A stretch of 64,000 bases of DNA from Flabesymbios commensalis (Eukaryota > Annelida > Polychaeta > Terebellida > Flabelligeridae): NCBI GenBank assembly GCA_964017125.1, contig OZ024908.1, positions 85,356,814 to 85,420,813 on the forward strand, given 5' to 3'. The position numbers and the translations under genes are program-made. The notes under the pieces were generated by a model. It made no database searches and was not told where the DNA came from. It was given only the letters and a program-made list of their open reading frames with translations. Positions 23,770-34,524 of this stretch are shown one piece after another. Numbering within the stretch: the stretch's first letter is position 1; each line of letters starts with the position of its first letter.

Positions 23770-24007
23770 TTTGAGAATAAGGAGGCGAGGGATCACATGC
23801 AATTGACGTGTCTCCTCTAGGCTGTGATATTGACATGTCTCCTTCAGGTCGCCCCACAGACCTGTCTTTTCTAGCTTGAGCCAAATCCCTGTCTCTTCTA
23901 GCTAAAGCCATAGACCCGAATCTGTTTGTCTCATTTCCATTTTGAAGCTGAATCGTATTTGAAGTTTGTGGTTCTGTTATTCTGTTAACACATTTTGCAC
24001 TACTCAT
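23770..24007 (-). CDS. Candidate first coding exon, paralogue 3 (unknown protein)
   Basis: ATG at 24,007 opens 79 codons plus one base before a GTAAGATT donor (23,769-23,762). The product begins MSSAKCVNRITEPQTSNT, continues through a charged stretch with repeated ARRDRD / ARKDRS, and ends with two tandem EGDMSISQ / RGDTSIA-like repeats and CDPSPPYSQ. The SPPY tail compares with PPSY and PPPY in the two paralogous exons; such motifs can bind WW domains, which is family knowledge and not shown here. No signal peptide or membrane span is in this exon. The conserved start, donor site and phase 1 across paralogues argue for a real first exon. Downstream exons were not found and no family is recognised. 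Confidence 0.45.
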
Positions 24008-24359
24008 TTATTCACTGGCTTTCGTTTGGCATGTTTGTAACGTCTCAATGTTCATAATACAGTATTTATTGTCAAGGAACTAAGCCAACACTACCATCAC
24101 AGCAACCATGTTTGTGGCATGGTGGCATTTGCAAGGATAATATAGATATAATTAACAATATAATATCGAAATCAGAATCAGAATCAGGGCCACCCTTTAG
24201 AAAACATACAGATACAATATATATTTTCTCTTTACGTTTACAAAACTAATATACAATAATAATAATTGAACGGTAATTAACGGTATAGAATAGATTTAAC
24301 AGTAATCAGAAAAGCAATATTGGTTTTATAATGACACGTGTATGTATCGTTGCTACTGG
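24008..24359. other. Upstream region of the candidate exon
   Basis: Would contain the promoter if the exon is real; no TATA box or other core element is convincing. Contains an AATCAGAATCAGAATCAG triplet near 24,172 and an AATAATAATAATT run. Confidence 0.3.
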
Positions 24360-24560
24360 CCCAGCAAACACGACACTTTGATCCAGCGCTGGGCCAATGC
24401 TGGCCCGGCGTCGTAGACGGGTCAACGTGTCGTGTCTGATGTGCTATGAAAGCACAGACCAGGAAACACGAGACGCTATACCAATACCGGTCCAATGTTG
24501 GGCCAGGGTCACAGACCCTGGACCAACACCAGCACCGGCCCACGTAACATGTTCGCTAGG
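24360..24560. mobile_element. Two fused CCCAGCAAAC-type MITEs, decayed
   Basis: CCCAGCAAACACGACACTTT begins the first; AACGTGTCGTGTCTG mirrors it. The second half repeats the pattern with ACCAGGAAACACGAGACGC and CACGTAACATGTTCGCTAGG. GGGCCAATGCTGGCCC and GGGCCAGGGTC...GACCCTGG are inner palindromes. Confidence 0.55.
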
Positions 24561-24977
24561 CATGCATGGTAACTCGAATAAATAGTGTTAAACAATCGCC
24601 AGATCACCAGAAATATTACTACATCTTACAATTAATTTTAATGTTTTACAAAACTATTCCAATAAACGGGAAACATTATAGACATTCATTTATTTGGATG
24701 GCACGAATACTATAATCCGTACGTAGCTACTGCATTAGTGACAAATATTTAGCTAGCAAAATATGCAGGCGATTTTTCTGATATTATTGACGAAGTGACC
24801 AAGAGTTATGCCATTTAACAAATTTTGTGAACGTTGATTTTTAATCCAACCTTTATTTTATGGTAATAAATATCGCAAAAAGTGTATTATCATTTAAGAA
24901 GCAAATTTGGTGAATTTAATCTATAAAAAACAATATTTTGGCGGGGAGTAAAAAGAGTAGTATAAAATTTAATGTTG
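24561..24977. other. Unique region
   Basis: No supported feature. Confidence 0.35.
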
Positions 24978-25043
24978 AAATGCTGCAAAGCAGCAGGTGT
25001 AGATGGTATCTCAGTTGAATTCTACAAACACTTATGTAATTGA
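24978..25043 (+). pseudogene. LINE reverse transcriptase fragment
   Basis: Translates KCCKAAGVDGISVEFYKHLCN and then TGA. KAAG-DGI--E-YK is the conserved motif in the N-terminal part of LINE RT domains (finger region). Only about 20 codons survive before a stop, and neither flank continues the domain. Confidence 0.6.
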
Positions 25044-25904
25044 ATCTTGGTCGTATTACTATTATTATTATTACTACCTTATAATATTGATCAAGATGGG
25101 CTACCGGTATAATAAGATACAAATTAAGGCCATGCCGTTTATTGCCGAAAGTGTTAATATAACGTTAGGTGACGCGGTAATCTGTTAATTTGGAGAATAA
25201 AGACAAGTATAATTAAATCCTATGCATTGGTGCTATGGTAGCCTGGAATTTAGAAGGAAACATGTATTTACTGCCGCTATGTTCAAGGTGGTATTGCATA
25301 TTGTCGTGAATATCAGTTTGTATGGGATTTGTTTATTCAACACACTTGAAATCAGTGTCAAAAGAGTAACTGTTCCAAGTTCCATACTTTTGCCAACGGG
25401 TCCCGGTTTCACTTGAATTGTGCCATAAGCCGCCGTACTATTTATCAAATAACGAGGGTGGCGTTTTATAACAAATTAAAGCTAAACAGAGTCACACTGC
25501 AGCATGTGACCATGGAATTTCTAGAAAGTTCTAGATGTGACTAATGATCAAGTCTTGAATAATTTTATATTTTTTTCAAAATTCAATAATTTGTGCAGTG
25601 AATGCGTGGTGCATGGCAAAATACGTTTTGAAGCATGTGTTCTGTCTTAAATGATGGATATAACAACATTTTATTTGTTACATTTTGTTTTCAATTCTTG
25701 AAGTATCACCAGAAGGAAATATGGGGTCTATGAATAATCTAAACACGATTATTTTGAACAAAGACAAAAGGGCACATTACATAAAAATAAAAAAGTAATT
25801 AATTTAAAACCGGCATATATATAACCTAGGTTTATATTATTCTTGATTATTCGTAAAAATCATTATTTCATTGAACTAATGCGACTATAATCAGAAGGTA
25901 TTTA
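25044..25904. other. Unique region
   Basis: No gene or repeat recognised; short open frames at 25.2-25.45 kb on both strands are mutual shadows. Confidence 0.35.
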
Positions 25905-26060
25905 TTCTGTCCACATATATCAGTCTGAATGTGACCATATAAGTGGACGACTTATGTATCTCTTTATAAAGGTATATATTCTGTTCACATATATCAATGT
26001 GGATGTGAACATGTAGGTTGGCGACTTATGTATCTCTTACACATATATTATGTTCACATA
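25905..26060. repeat. Dispersed repeat H, two tandem units
   Basis: Two units of about 80 bp, each with CACATATATCA(G/A)T, GGATGTGA or GAATGTGA, CGACTTATGTATCTCTT and a TTCTGTTCACATAT-like end. A third unit is at 15,776. Confidence 0.7.
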
Positions 26061-26222
26061 ACGCAGCATCCCGTACGATTCTGATGTAAATCCCAAACTG
26101 TTTCGACATGGATTCCTTACAGAATGAGGAGATTTGTCTCACATTGATGTGAAATTGGTTCAGTTTGCACTTCTATTAATGGATCCTCGAAGCTCAACAT
26201 CTCAAAGGATAATGCACAGCTA
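26061..26222. other. Unique region
   Basis: Nothing recognised. Confidence 0.3.
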
Positions 26223-26355
26223 CCAGCAAACACGAGTCAGTCATTCGATGACGGCTCCATGTTACCTCAACGTTTTCCACCGTCTGTGACGCTTGCCAAC
26301 GTTGAGTCAGCAACATTGATTTGGCATTAGTTGAACGTATCTTTTTTTTCCAGCG
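26223..26355. mobile_element. CCCAGCAAAC-type MITE, decayed
   Basis: CCAGCAAACACGAGTCAGTC at the left. CAACGTTTTCCACCG / GCCAACGTTGAG forms the inner foldback, and TTTTTTTCCAGCGG lies at the right. The right terminal repeat is degenerate. Confidence 0.45.
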
Positions 26356-26589
26356 GTCGTCAACCCCTGACAGTCTGAATATGGATTATATGGCGGGATT
26401 TGATTACATCCATGTCTAGAGCAGGAATCAGGGACGACAGGTTTTCATCAAAACACGGTGATTGTGCCACTTTGGGCCAGTTATGTTCAACAACACAAAT
26501 ACACCAGACTGGTGCTTCTGTACAATATTTTTCACCATGAGACGGGTATGTGCCCATATCGCTTCCGTGCTGTAGTTTGAGCAGCAAAT

Positions 26590-26688
26590 TATTGCAGTTA
26601 GATCGCTATGTTCCTAATAACTGCGATTTAAGAGCTAAGACAAAGGATTACAAATGACTATTGTCACGCTTAGCGGTGGAAGGGTTAA
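26590..26688 (+). mobile_element. Family B1 MITE, 3' part
   Basis: CAAAGGATTACAAATGACTA followed by TTGTCACGCTTAGC and AAGGGTTAA reproduces the B1 right end. The left part is missing. Confidence 0.5.
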
Positions 26689-26719
26689 TTTACCGCTATT
26701 ATTTTTGTCAAATTCGTGC

Positions 26720-26950
26720 TCAACCCTTGAAGCGCTAAACCTTGGAGACTAAGGGTTTTTTTTCAATTTGTAATCACCATAAATGACCTAGTTAGCTCTT
26801 TCTGATTCATTTGAATACCTATGTTATGGGTCTATGACCATTATAAATATATTTACTCTTACAGTGCCGGGATTGACTTTAGACGTCAGAATTTGACGTC
26901 TACAGACGTCAGATTCTGACAACTAAAGTCTATCCCCGCGCTGTAAGATT
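26720..26950 (+). mobile_element. Family A foldback MITE, copy A5
   Basis: AACCCTTGAAGCGCT start, landmarks GTTAGCTCTTTCTGATTC and TATGTTATGGGTCTATG, then CAGTGCCGGGATTGACTTTA, a GACGTC palindrome and CCCCGCGCTGTAAG. Terminal TTAAs are decayed. Confidence 0.75.
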
Positions 26951-27315
26951 TTTGTGGGTACATGTAAGTAGGTAAGTTATTTCTGTTATATTTCTAAGCA
27001 ACAAATAAATGACACTTAAGATATAAATGTTCTAAGTGGGGTAAGCGACTTCACATTGTTCAATTTGCAGTGATTATTAATAATACACTTGTGCTAATGT
27101 AATTACATTCGATGTTGATTTTATACTCTGGCATCTGAGAAGATAATACATTTTTCCTATAAAGTTTATACATTTTATCGATGGAGTTAATCCTTGGAAA
27201 TAATGTTCCAACCTTCCTCTATCCAACCCATGAATGTTATTATTAACTATAACTTAAAATGGCTACTTTTAAATCACTATCACTGCTACATTCAGGTGCA
27301 TAGTTACATCCAGCC

Positions 27316-27555
27316 TTAAATCACCGAAATATTTTTGTAATAACCAAGAGACCCAAGGGTTATTATCAATTTGAAATCAACATATATGCTTTGGTTACCT
27401 CTTTTCGCTTCACTTGAATACCAATAATTTGGATCGACGGCCACTGTAAATACTCTTCCAATACGGGGATCGACTTTAGACATCAGAATCTGACGTTTAT
27501 AAACTTCTGATTCTGACGTCTAAAAGTCATTCCCCTGTTACCGCTGTAAGGGTTA
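27316..27555 (+). mobile_element. Family A foldback MITE, copy A6
   Basis: TTAA at 27,316 and GCTGTAAGGGTTAA at 27,542-27,555. TTGAATACCAATAATTTGG and CGGGGATCGACTTTAGACAT followed by the mirrored half are present. Confidence 0.75.
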
Positions 27556-28072
27556 AGATTACCTTGTATATCTGGAGCCATATATGGTTTCAGATAATAG
27601 ATTACATTAGCTTATCTTAGATATTTTGTAAATATTTTCACAAATATACTTTCAATAGGTAAAATGAGCGGCCAAAACGATTCTGTTGGCTGTATATTTA
27701 CAAGAATAATTTCTGAGAGAATCGAGTATATGTCCAACGATACGGAAATACTGGATTAATAAAACAGTCTGTTCTGAAAAGCAATCTAGCCCTCGCATGA
27801 ATCAAACATACTTGACTCCTACATGAGATGTTATCTACAATACCAGCAACTTGGACCATTGTGTGAAACACTTCTGGTTATGGGCTTATATAGCTTGCTG
27901 CATCAGAGAAACAAAATAATACTGTGGAGATAAAAAGCATGAGATTAGAAAAAACTTATCCCAGTAATGACAGATTTTGTGCACAGCGCTGGTGCACAAC
28001 ACAATGGCCTTGTTTTTATACATAAATGTTATCATGTATCTGAAGCTGCACTCCCTTCTTCAACAGCATTTT
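27556..28072. other. Unique region
   Basis: No supported feature. Confidence 0.35.
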
Positions 28073-28255
28073 TGGGAACCTCCGCGACCGAGAGGTAGCG
28101 TGCTCAGCCTCAGACCGCCTGGGCCCGAATTTAGAATCTTCTGTCTGGAGGGCAGTGTCATCACATTTATCTCACCATCTTCAGGTTGCCCAGTTTAGTC
28201 TATATATGCACATAGGTGGCCTAGAACCCCATTATATTCATTTCATTTCTATTAA
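28073..28255 (+). mobile_element. tRNA-derived SINE (family S1)
   Basis: GGGAACCTCCGCGACCGAGA then GGTAGCGTGCTCAGCCTCAG, the body AGTGTCATCACATTTATCTC and TATATGCACATAGGTGGCC, and a short ATTCATTTCATTTC tail. The B-box region (CCCGAATTTAGAATC) is damaged. Confidence 0.7.
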
Positions 28256-28373
28256 TTTTTTGTCATGCTGTTTAGAATGGTGCTGGAATTGCAGTACAAA
28301 TAGTTGACTGAACTTTTCTGTGTCAAAGCGGTGATTTTTTTTAACCAATGCTGGTAAAGGGAATATAATTTTT

Positions 28374-28436
28374 CCCTTAGATATGAAAGGGTGTATCTGC
28401 TACTTCACAAAGTGGGAGATAACCGTTTCATCCCAA
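28374..28436. mobile_element. Family C mini-foldback, copy C2
   Basis: CCCTTAGATATGAAAGGGTG then CTGCTACTTC...AGTGGGAGATAACCGTTTCAT. Same layout as 29,562 with mismatches in the right arm. Confidence 0.6.
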
Positions 28437-28867
28437 AATGGACGATATATAGGAGGAAGGGAGGCCAAGGGAATGAAGGGGATCAATCAAAGTCAGCTGC
28501 TGGGGAAATGACGAAGCCCAACAGCGGCTGGTTGTCGACTGAATGGGGTGAAAAACGACATGCTTTCCACTGGAAAATAGGCTTCCTAAAGTCACGTTTC
28601 TAAGAAACAATGTATTAAACAATTGATGGCACACAAAGTGTTTACCAGCTTGGGTTAAAAGTCGATGCCATTAAATATGTTGCAATTGTTTATTTCTTTT
28701 GAAGTTGAAGCATTCAATCCTCATATAGCTTTTGGCGTTCACAGAAGCTATTTATCACAGAAGCTATCACAGAAGCTATATTAGCATACATATTTTTCTT
28801 TAAGCAGTTTTGAAAACTTTATGCAACTGTATAAAATATGATCATAATAATTCCAATTTATAATCGC
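28437..28867. other. Unique region
   Basis: ATCACAGAAGCT is repeated three times near 28,755-28,790; no gene. Confidence 0.35.
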
Positions 28868-29095
28868 TTAAGCTCGGTGATTGACTTTGGACGTCAGAAT
28901 CTGACATCTGTAGGTGTAATATTCTGACGTCTAAAGTCGATCACAGCACAGTAGAGTATACATATCAATAATAGCCGTAGACCCATAACATAGGTATTCA
29001 CATGAATCAGAAAGAGCTATTTAAGTCATTTATGATTTCAAATAGAAAAAAACGTTGGTCTCCATGATTTATATGAAAGTATTTTAGCGCTTTAA
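28868..29095 (-). mobile_element. Family A foldback MITE, copy A7
   Basis: TTAA at 28,868 and 29,092, with the GACGTC palindrome at the left and landmarks TAGCCGTAGACCCATAACAT and CAGAAAGAGCTATTTAAG. Its right TTAA also opens the next foldback. Confidence 0.75.
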
Positions 29096-29167
29096 CCCTT
29101 TCACCACTGAAGCCCGTTTTATGTGCTGAATGCCATAGCACATTCAGCTTCAGTGGTGAAAGGGTTA
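29092..29167. mobile_element. Minimal TTAA foldback (family D)
   Basis: TTAACCCTTTCACCACTGAAG pairs with CTTCAGTGGTGAAAGGGTTA. At 76 bp it is almost only terminal repeats, the smallest member of the TTAA group here. Confidence 0.7.
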
Positions 29168-29561
29168 GGGGGGATCACCTAAAAATGTACCTTTTTGTAT
29201 GTTGCACTGATTGTGCCAGAGACGCTAGGTCTAGAAATCTTAGGAGGAATATACAATATTGTATTTCCTCATTTAAATTAAAATAATAGAATACTCCCAG
29301 AGACAAACTCTCACATCACACTTTGTACACTATTAATACTTATTGTTATTTTGACGTAGATGTTGCTAAAGTATATATTATTACTTTTTGAATTTCATTC
29401 CATTAATTCTGCCGGATATGCAACATGTTCAAGGGCGTTTGAGCAGAGCCACATAATTTCACATTCGAACTGAAGTTCATAAACATCTAACATGCCTAAT
29501 GTGATTTATTTAAATCCTGATTTAATTAATGTTATGTAAAGAATCAAGATAAATGTGTCGT
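29168..29561. other. Unique region
   Basis: No supported feature. Confidence 0.35.
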
Positions 29562-29630
29562 CCCCTTAGATTTGAAAGGGTGTATCTGCCACTTCACAAA
29601 GTGGCAGATAACCCTTTCATATCCAGGGGG
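29562..29630. mobile_element. Family C mini-foldback, copy C3 (best preserved)
   Basis: CCCCTTAGATTTGAAAGGGT, TATCTGCCACTT, then AAGTGGCAGATAACCCTTTC and ATATCCAGGGGG. A 69-bp element that is nearly one perfect stem. Confidence 0.75.
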
Positions 29631-29795
29631 TGTACTCTGCAATAACTTACATCAGCTGTGTTATTCCTTTTTTTCGTCTTCAGCTGGTATTTTTATATAT
29701 TGAATGATCAATAACTTTCCATTGTGTGGTGACATTTTCCTGATATTAAGACAAATACTTTCTAATTTATACAGCATCAGATACATGTTTTACCA

Positions 29796-30040
29796 TTAAC
29801 CCTTGCAACGCCGAATTATTTTTGTATTAACTATGGAGATCAAAGGGTTGTTTCAATTTAAAATCACTATAAATGTCTTAGTTAGCTCTTTCCACTTCAT
29901 TTGAAAACTTATGTTATGGGTTTACGTTCATTGTAATTTTCCAAATTCTTTCAGTGCGGGGATCGAATATAGACGTCATGGGCTCATCCCACTAAGAGTA
30001 TTAAATTAATATTATCCCAGTCCCTGCGCTGGAAGGGTAA
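29796..30040 (+). mobile_element. Family A foldback MITE, copy A8
   Basis: TTAACCCTTGCAACGCCGAA at 29,796, landmarks GTTAGCTCTTTCCACTTC and CAGTGCGGGGATCGAATATA. It ends CCTGCGCTGGAAGGGTAA. The palindrome is largely replaced by unrelated sequence. Its right end is shared with the next element. Confidence 0.75.
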
Positions 30041-30282
30041 CCCTTTAACCGCCAAATTATTTAATCTGAATTTTCACCCACTTGAAGTTGTGTCTCGCTG
30101 ACGCGATCCACAACTTCAAGTGAGTGAAAATTATTCAGATTTGACAAAATGGTGGTCAACTGTTTTCAAATATTGCTGATTGATGTCACATTTTATCTTT
30201 AACATGCTTAAAAGGTGGTACCTAAAGTGCTAATAAAAAATGAAAACCCGAATATATGCGGCAGCTGCGGTTAAGGGGTTAA
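30037..30282 (+). mobile_element. Family B foldback MITE
   Basis: TAACCCTTTAACCGCCAAAT start, core CACTTGAAGTTGTGTCTCGC / GCGATCCACAACTTCAAGTG, and right end GCGGTTAAGGGGTTAA. Near-identical in layout to 10,030-10,278. Confidence 0.8.
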
Positions 30283-30689
30283 AGTATAAGGATGCATTAT
30301 ATAATGATAACGCCGCAGGCAGGATGTGGACTTTGCTCCCTATTTCGTCTGCAGTATAATTCCTTCCATTGACCTCCCGGTCTGTTGCTGGAATTTCCTG
30401 GAATGACACGTCCCTTAAAGGTAGTCTAGCTACAGCCATACCATAATACATTATACGCTCATCAATGTTACAGGGAAGATACACTGATACTAAGCTAAGC
30501 GATGGTAAATTAATTTTCACCGACGCACTGACTTAATATTGATAAATATCAGGGGTGGATCTAGAGGGGCAGAGGAAGGGGGAGAGTGGGCGTTCCGACC
30601 CCGTTTCGGAAACTAAATTTCCTAAGCATTAGTGCAATTTTGCGAAATCTTTTACACTCAAAATTTACTCTGGTGGAAATTCAACATTG
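30283..30689. repeat. Minisatellite flank block, copy 1 (holds the empty site)
   Basis: AAGTATAAGGATGCATTATA through GCAGTATAATTCCTTCC to GGATCTAGAGGGGCAGAGG is repeated at 33,908-34,524 and 36,787-37,403. This copy has an uninterrupted CCCTTAAAGG (30,413-30,422), where the other two carry a 216-bp MITE. Confidence 0.85.
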
Positions 30690-33600
30690 TTTTAGCATGG
30701 GAGATGCTTCATCACGCTATTTATCATGTTTATCATAGGTGATGCCTTAACACGCCATTTATCATGGGTGATGCCTTAACACGCCATTTATCATGGGTGA
30801 TGCCTTAACACGCCATTTATCATGGGTGATGCCTTAACACACCATTTATCACGGGTGATGCCTTAACATGCCATTTATCATGGGTGATGCCTCAGCATGC
30901 CATTTATCATGGTGATGCCTCAACGCGCCATTTATCATGGGTGATGCCTTAACACGCCATTTATCATGGGTGATGCCTCAACATGCCATTTATCATGGGT
31001 GATGCCTTAACATGCCATTTATCATGGGTGGTGCCTCAACATGCCATTTATCATGGGTGATGCCTTAACACGCCATTTATCATGGGTGATGCCTCAACAT
31101 GCCATTTATCATGGGTGACGCCCTAACACGCCATTTATCATGGGTGATGCCTTAACACGCCATTTATCATGGGTGATGCCTCAACATGCCATTTATCATG
31201 GGTGATGCCTTAACACGCCATTTATCATGGGTGATGCCTTAACACGCCATTTATCATGGGTGATGCCTCAACATGCCATTTATCATGGGTGATGCCTTAA
31301 CACGCCATTTATCATGGGTGATGCCTTAACATGCCATTTATCATGGGTGATGCCTTAACACGCCATTTATCATGGGTGATGCCTCAACATGCCATTTATC
31401 ATGGGTGATGCCCTAACACGCCATTTATCATGGGTGATGCCTTAACACGCCATTTATCATGGGTGATGCCTCAACACGCCATTTATCATGGGTGATGCCT
31501 CAACATGCCACTTATCATGGGTGATGCCCTAACACGCCATTTATCATGGGTGATGCCTCAACATGCCATTTATCATGGGTGATGCCTTAACACGCCATTT
31601 ATCATGGGTGATGCCTTAACATGCCATTTATCATGGGTGATGCCTTAACACGCCATTTATCATGGGTGATGCCTTAACATGCCATTTATCATGGGTGACG
31701 CCCTAACACGCCATTTATCATGGGTGATGCCTCAACATGCCATTTATCATGGGTGATGCCTTAACATGCCATTTATAATGGGTGATGCCTCAACACGCCA
31801 TTTATCATGGGTGATGCCTTAACACGCCAGTTATAATGGGTGATGCCTTAACACGCCATTTATCATGGGTGATGTCTCAATGCGCCATTTATCTTGGGTG
31901 ATGACTTAACATGTCATTTATCATGGGTGATGCCTCAACATGCCATTTATCATGAGCGATGCCTTAACACGCCATTTATCATGGGTGATGCCTCAACATG
32001 CCATTTATCATGGGTGATGCCTTAACACGCCATTTATCATGGGTGATGCCTCAACATGCCATTTATCATGGGTGATGCCTCAACACGCCATTTATCATGG
32101 GTGATGCCTTAACACGCCATTTATCATGGGTGATGCCCCAACACGCCATTTATCATGGGTGATGCCTTAACATGCCATTTATCATGGGTGATGCCTTAAC
32201 ATGCCATTTATCATGGGTGACGCCTCAACATGCCATTTATCATGGCTGATGCCTCAACACACCATTTATCATGGGTGATGCCTTAACACGCCATTTATTA
32301 TGGATGATGCCTTAACACACCATTTACTATGGGTGATGCCTCAATACACCATTTATCATGGGTGATGCCTTAACATGCCATTTTTCATCGGTGATGCCTT
32401 AACATGCCATTTATCATGGGTGATGCCTTAACACGCCATTTATCATGTGTGATGCCTCAACATGCCATTTATCATGGGTGATGCCTCAATGCACCATTTA
32501 TCATGGGTGATGCCTTAACACGCCATTTATCTTGGGTGATGCCTCAATACGCCATTTATCATGGGTGATGCCTTAACACGCCATTTATCATGGATGATGC
32601 CTTAAAACGCCAATTATCATGGGTGATGCCTTAATACACCATTTATCATGGGTGATGCCTTAACACGCCATTTATCATGGGTGATGCCTTAACACGCCAT
32701 TTATCATTGGTGATGCCTTAACACGCCATTTATCATGGGTGATGCCTCAACACGCCATTTATCATGGGTGATGCCTTAACACGCCATTTATCATGGGTGA
32801 TGCCTTAATACACCATTTATCATGGGTGATGCCTTAACACGCTATTTATCATGGGTGATGCCTTAACACACCATTTATCATGGGTGATGCCACAACACGC
32901 CATTTATCATGGGTGATGCCTTAGCACGCCATTTATCATGGGTGATGCCTTAACATTCCATTTATCATGGGTGATGCCTTAACACGTCATTTATCATCGG
33001 TGATGTCTTAACATGCCATTTATCATGGGTGATGCCTTAACACGCCATTTATCATGTGTGATGCCCGAACATGCCATTTATCATGGGTGATGCCTCAATG
33101 CACCATTTATCATGGATGATGCGTTAACACGCCATTTATCATGGGTGATGCCTTAACACGCCATTTATCATGGGTGATGCCTTAACACGCCATTTATCAT
33201 GGGTGATGCCTCAACACGCCATTTATCATGGGTGATGCCTTAACACGCCATTTATCATGGGTGATGCGTTAACACGCCATTTATCATGGGTGATGCCTTA
33301 ACACGCCATTTATCATGGATGATGCGTTAACACGCCATTTATCATGGGTGATGCCTTAACACGCCATTTATCATGGGTGATGCCTTAACACGCCATTTAT
33401 CATGGGTGATGCCTCAACACGCCATTTATCATGGGTGATGCCTCAACACGCCATTTATCATGGGTGATGCCTTAATACACCATTTATCATGGGTGATGCC
33501 TTAACACGCCATTTATCATGGCTGATGCCTTAACACGCCATTTATCATGGGTGATGCCTTAACATTCCATTTATCATGGGTGATGCCTTAACACGACATT

Positions 33601-33760
33601 TATCATGGGTGATGCCTCAACACGCCATTTATCATGGCTGATGCCTTAACACGCCATTTATCATGGGTGATGCCTTAACATTCCATTTATCATGGGTGAT
33701 GCCTCAACACACCATTTATCATGGATGATGCCTTAGCACGCCATTTATCATGGGTGATGC
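30690..33760. repeat. 29-bp minisatellite, block 1 (about 105 units)
   Basis: The unit CATTTATCATGGGTGATGCC + TTAACACGC is 29 bp. Variants alternate CTTAACACG, CTCAACATG and CCTAACACG. All frames contain stops or short repeats, so no coding role is proposed. Confidence 0.95.
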
Positions 33761-34524
33761 GACTGGCGAACGATTTGGAGCGCTCCAATTAAATACTATC
33801 AGTTGAAATATATTTTTTGGAGATGTCCCTTAAAAAGCTCCGTAGGTAACTAATGTGCTAATAAAAAATGAAAACCCGAATATATGCGGCACTGGCGGTT
33901 AAAGGGTTAAAGTATAAGGATGCATTATATAATGATAACGCCGCATTCACGATGTAGACTTTGCTCCCTATTTCGTCTGCAGTATAATTGCTTCCATTGA
34001 CCTCCCGGTCTGTTGATGGAATTTCCTGGAATGACACGTCCCTTAACCATTTAACCGCCGGTGCCGCATATATTCGGGAACTCATTTTTATTAGCACATT
34101 AAGTACCACATTTTGAATATGTTAACAAAGATTTGAGAAGAGTTGACCTCCATTTTGTCAAATCTGAATAATTTTCACTCACTTGAAGTTGTGGTTCGCG
34201 TCAGCAAGACACAACTTCAAGTGGGTGAAAATGTATTTTGAATAATTTGGTTAAAGGGTCAAAAGTAGTCTAGCTACAGCAATCCCATAATACATCATAC
34301 GCTCATCAATGTTACAGGGAAGATACACTAATCCTAAGCTAAGCGATGGTAAATTTTCACCGACGCACTGGCTTAATATTTATACATATCAGAGGTGGAT
34401 CTAGAGGGGCAGAGGAGTGAGTGGGGGTCCTGACCTCGTTTCTGGAACTAAATTTCCTAAGCATTAGTGCAATTTTGCGAAATGTTTTATATTCAAAGTT
34501 TACTCTGGTGGAAACTCAACATTG
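33761..34524. repeat. Non-minisatellite block, copy 2
   Basis: Opens GACTGGCGAACGATTTGGAG, contains the truncated right end of a family B MITE (33,860-33,910), the flank block and the inserted MITE, and ends at ATTGCC, where the minisatellite resumes. Confidence 0.85.
34043..34262 (-). mobile_element. Family B MITE, filled site
   Basis: TTAACCATTTAACCGCCGGT at 34,043 and TTTGGTTAAAGGGTCAA ending 34,262, core ACTTGAAGTTGTGGTTCGCG / CAAGACACAACTTCAAGT. The flanks CACGTCCC and AAGTAGTCTAGC correspond to the uninterrupted CCCTTAAAGGTAGTC at 30.41 kb. The target is therefore TTAA; the right copy is now TCAA. Confidence 0.85.
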
